Assembly (NCBI RefSeq): GCF_937890665.1 | Contig: NZ_CALADU010000252.1 | Location: 1 to 7,662, forward strand | DNA: 7,662 nt | From: an uncultured Subdoligranulum sp. | GTDB lineage: Bacteria; Bacillota_A; Clostridia; Oscillospirales; Ruminococcaceae | Direction of reading: 5' to 3' | Part shown: positions 6,510 through 7,662 of the stretch, piece after piece | Position numbering within the stretch: the first letter of the stretch is position 1 | Layout: every line of letters starts with the position of its first letter | The notes under the pieces: generated by a model | Told to the model about the DNA's origin: nothing | Database searches by the model: none | What the model saw: the letters and a program-made list of their open reading frames with translations, nothing else | Program-made: the position numbers and the translations under genes

Positions 6510-6535
6510 TTAGTCCTTCTGCCGGCTTTTGTCAA
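6507..6535 (-). promoter_or_regulatory. Sigma-70/SigA-type promoter of marR
   Basis: On the minus strand a consensus -35 TTGACA (6530-6535) is followed by an exact 17-bp spacer and the -10 TAATAT (6507-6512, 4 of 6 consensus bases). The expected start lies inside the 6492-6509 operator, giving a short leader before the marR ribosome site. The whole promoter lies within the last codons of the upstream dehydratase-like gene, whose TAA stop (6510-6512) is part of the -10 box. Confidence 0.75.
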
Positions 6536-7662
6536 GACTTCCGCCGGGGGTGGTGCCGCCAGCGCCGTGGCGCACATTCATCACCAGCATTTGCAGCCGG
6601 TTTTCGATGTTGGCAAAACTCACGTCGGGGTCATAGTCCAAGGGCAAGATCTGGGCATCGGGGTATTGTTCCTTGATCTTTTTCGTAATGCCCCGGCCCA
6701 CCACATGGTTGGGCAGACAGCCGAAGGGCTGCAAGATGACAAAGGCCCGGCAGCCGTTTTCGGCGTGGTGTAAAATCTCGCCGGGGATCAGGATGCCCTC
6801 CCCCGCGTCGAAGGTGTGGGGGATGATGGGGTCGCTCTTGCGGGCCAGATCCTGAATCCGGGCCGCCTTCTCGTAGAGCGGATGGGCCGACGCGATGCGG
6901 TCGGTCAGGTCATGGGCCGCGTCAAACAGATGATCCGCCGTACGGTACCACACCTTTTCGGCCGGTGTACGGCCTACATGCTGCTCCTTGATTTGGCTGT
7001 CCTGATAGAAGTAGGTTTTCTGGATGACGTCGGTCATCCGGGCCTCGATGATCTCAAAGCCGTTGCGCTCCAGATAGGCCTCGATATCCCGGTTGGCGCC
7101 GGGGTGGAAGTTCAGCAGGTATTCGCCCACGATGAGCACCCGGGGCCGCAGATGGGACCGGTCGTAGGGCACGTTTTTCAGCAGTTCAATGCCCTTGCGC
7201 AGCCCTTCCGCCGCACCACGGACACCGCCCTGTTCCATGCCTTCCACCAGTGCGTCCATCGCCTGATCAAAAGCCCGCTGGGCAGCGCCCCGCTCCAGTT
7301 CGTAGGGACGGATCTTGCGCAGCAGTTCTTCCAATGCATCGATCATGGGCAGCCCGTAGGCGATCCGCACCGAGGACAGCAGGTTCAGCTTGAAGCCGGG
7401 GTGCAGGTTATGGGCGTCCTGATCGTCGTTGGTCAGGATCGGCACCTGCGCAAACCCCGCGTCGTCCAGCGCTTTGCGCAGCAGGGCGCTGTAATGGGTC
7501 AGGCGGCAGTCCCCGATGTATTTGGCCATGGCCACGGCGGTGTTGTTCAGATCATATTCCCCGCTTTGCAGCGCGGCCAGCACTTCGCCAATGACGATCT
7601 GCGCCGGGAAGCAGATGTCGTTGTGGACATACCGCTTGCCCATATGGATGGCATTCTCCCGT
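6510..7662 (-). CDS. 2-hydroxyacyl-CoA dehydratase/activase-related protein, C-terminal part (partial)
   Basis: The frame is open to the window edge (visible from RENAIHMGKRYVHNDIC), so this is the last 383 residues of a longer protein; the internal ATG at 7643 has no well-spaced ribosome site and sits inside conserved sequence. The visible part resembles the C-terminal region of very large (about 1400 residue) clostridial proteins annotated as acyl-CoA dehydratase activase-related or 2-hydroxyglutaryl-CoA dehydratase-like. Matching features are YVHNDICFPAQIVIGE with C17 (visible numbering), GDCRLTHY with C52, and near the end QPFGCLPNHVVGRG followed by ANIENRL. The cysteines are of the kind that hold an iron-sulfur cluster in HgdB-like subunits. 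Full-length relatives carry BcrAD/BadFG ATPase domains at the N-terminus, not visible here. The true reaction of these fused proteins is largely unknown. The tail (GAGGTTPGGSLDKSRQKD) is not typical domain sequence and also encodes the marR promoter. Confidence 0.85.
   Translation of the reverse strand, partial: RENAIHMGKRYVHNDICFPAQIVIGEVLAALQSGEYDLNNTAVAMAKYIGDCRLTHYSALLRKALDDAGFAQVPILTNDDQDAHNLHPGFKLNLLSSVRIAYGLPMIDALEELLRKIRPYELERGAAQRAFDQAMDALVEGMEQGGVRGAAEGLRKGIELLKNVPYDRSHLRPRVLIVGEYLLNFHPGANRDIEAYLERNGFEIIEARMTDVIQKTYFYQDSQIKEQHVGRTPAEKVWYRTADHLFDAAHDLTDRIASAHPLYEKAARIQDLARKSDPIIPHTFDAGEGILIPGEILHHAENGCRAFVILQPFGCLPNHVVGRGITKKIKEQYPDAQILPLDYDPDVSFANIENRLQMLVMNVRHGAGGTTPGGSLDKSRQKD

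Overview
The window is GC-rich, densely packed bacterial DNA. Compact operons, strong AAGGAG-type ribosome binding sites, a GPH-type sugar symporter beside a GH2 glycosidase, a MepA-type MATE pump and a 2-hydroxyacyl-CoA dehydratase-like protein together suggest an anaerobic gut Clostridia member, perhaps Oscillospiraceae/Ruminococcaceae (Faecalibacterium, Gemmiger or Subdoligranulum-like). This placement is inferred from protein style; no marker gene is present. Six genes are supported, two of them cut by the window edges.

Region 1 (1-3839) is a carbohydrate-use locus. On the minus strand a GPH/MelB-type cation:glycoside symporter (1013-2407) is followed after 16 bp by a GH2 glycosidase (1-996, C-terminus outside the window). 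Divergently, on the plus strand, lies an AraC-family regulator (2619-3839). The 211-bp shared intergenic region must hold both promoters. The simplest model is that the AraC protein senses a glycoside (or its metabolite) and activates uptake by the symporter and hydrolysis by the GH2 enzyme.

A perfect 19-bp inverted repeat with a 4-nt loop (3859-3900) separates the convergent AraC gene and the next operon, and probably acts as a bidirectional terminator.

Region 2 (3926-6535), all on the minus strand, is a drug-efflux module: a MarR repressor (6034-6474), then a 119-bp gap, a MATE transporter (4532-5914) and a cytidylate kinase-like protein (3926-4504) 27 bp further on. Two related 18-bp operator-like sites lie at 5935-5952 (perfect palindrome, before the MATE gene) and 6492-6509 (imperfect, at the -10 of a good sigma-70-type promoter before marR). 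This is the layout expected for an autoregulated MarR/MATE pair, like S. aureus mepR-mepA in outline. A strong rho-independent terminator lies between marR and the MATE gene, with an upstream segment that could form an alternative hairpin.

Region 3 (6510-7662) is the C-terminal part of a large 2-hydroxyacyl-CoA dehydratase/activase-related protein. Its last codons contain the marR promoter, and its stop codon lies inside the -10 box.

No tRNA, rRNA, insertion sequence, CRISPR array or phage gene was seen, and no stretch over 300 bases lacks a gene. I found no clearly unprecedented system. The most interesting points are the MarR operator pair, the possible attenuator and the kinase-like gene tied to a MATE pump.
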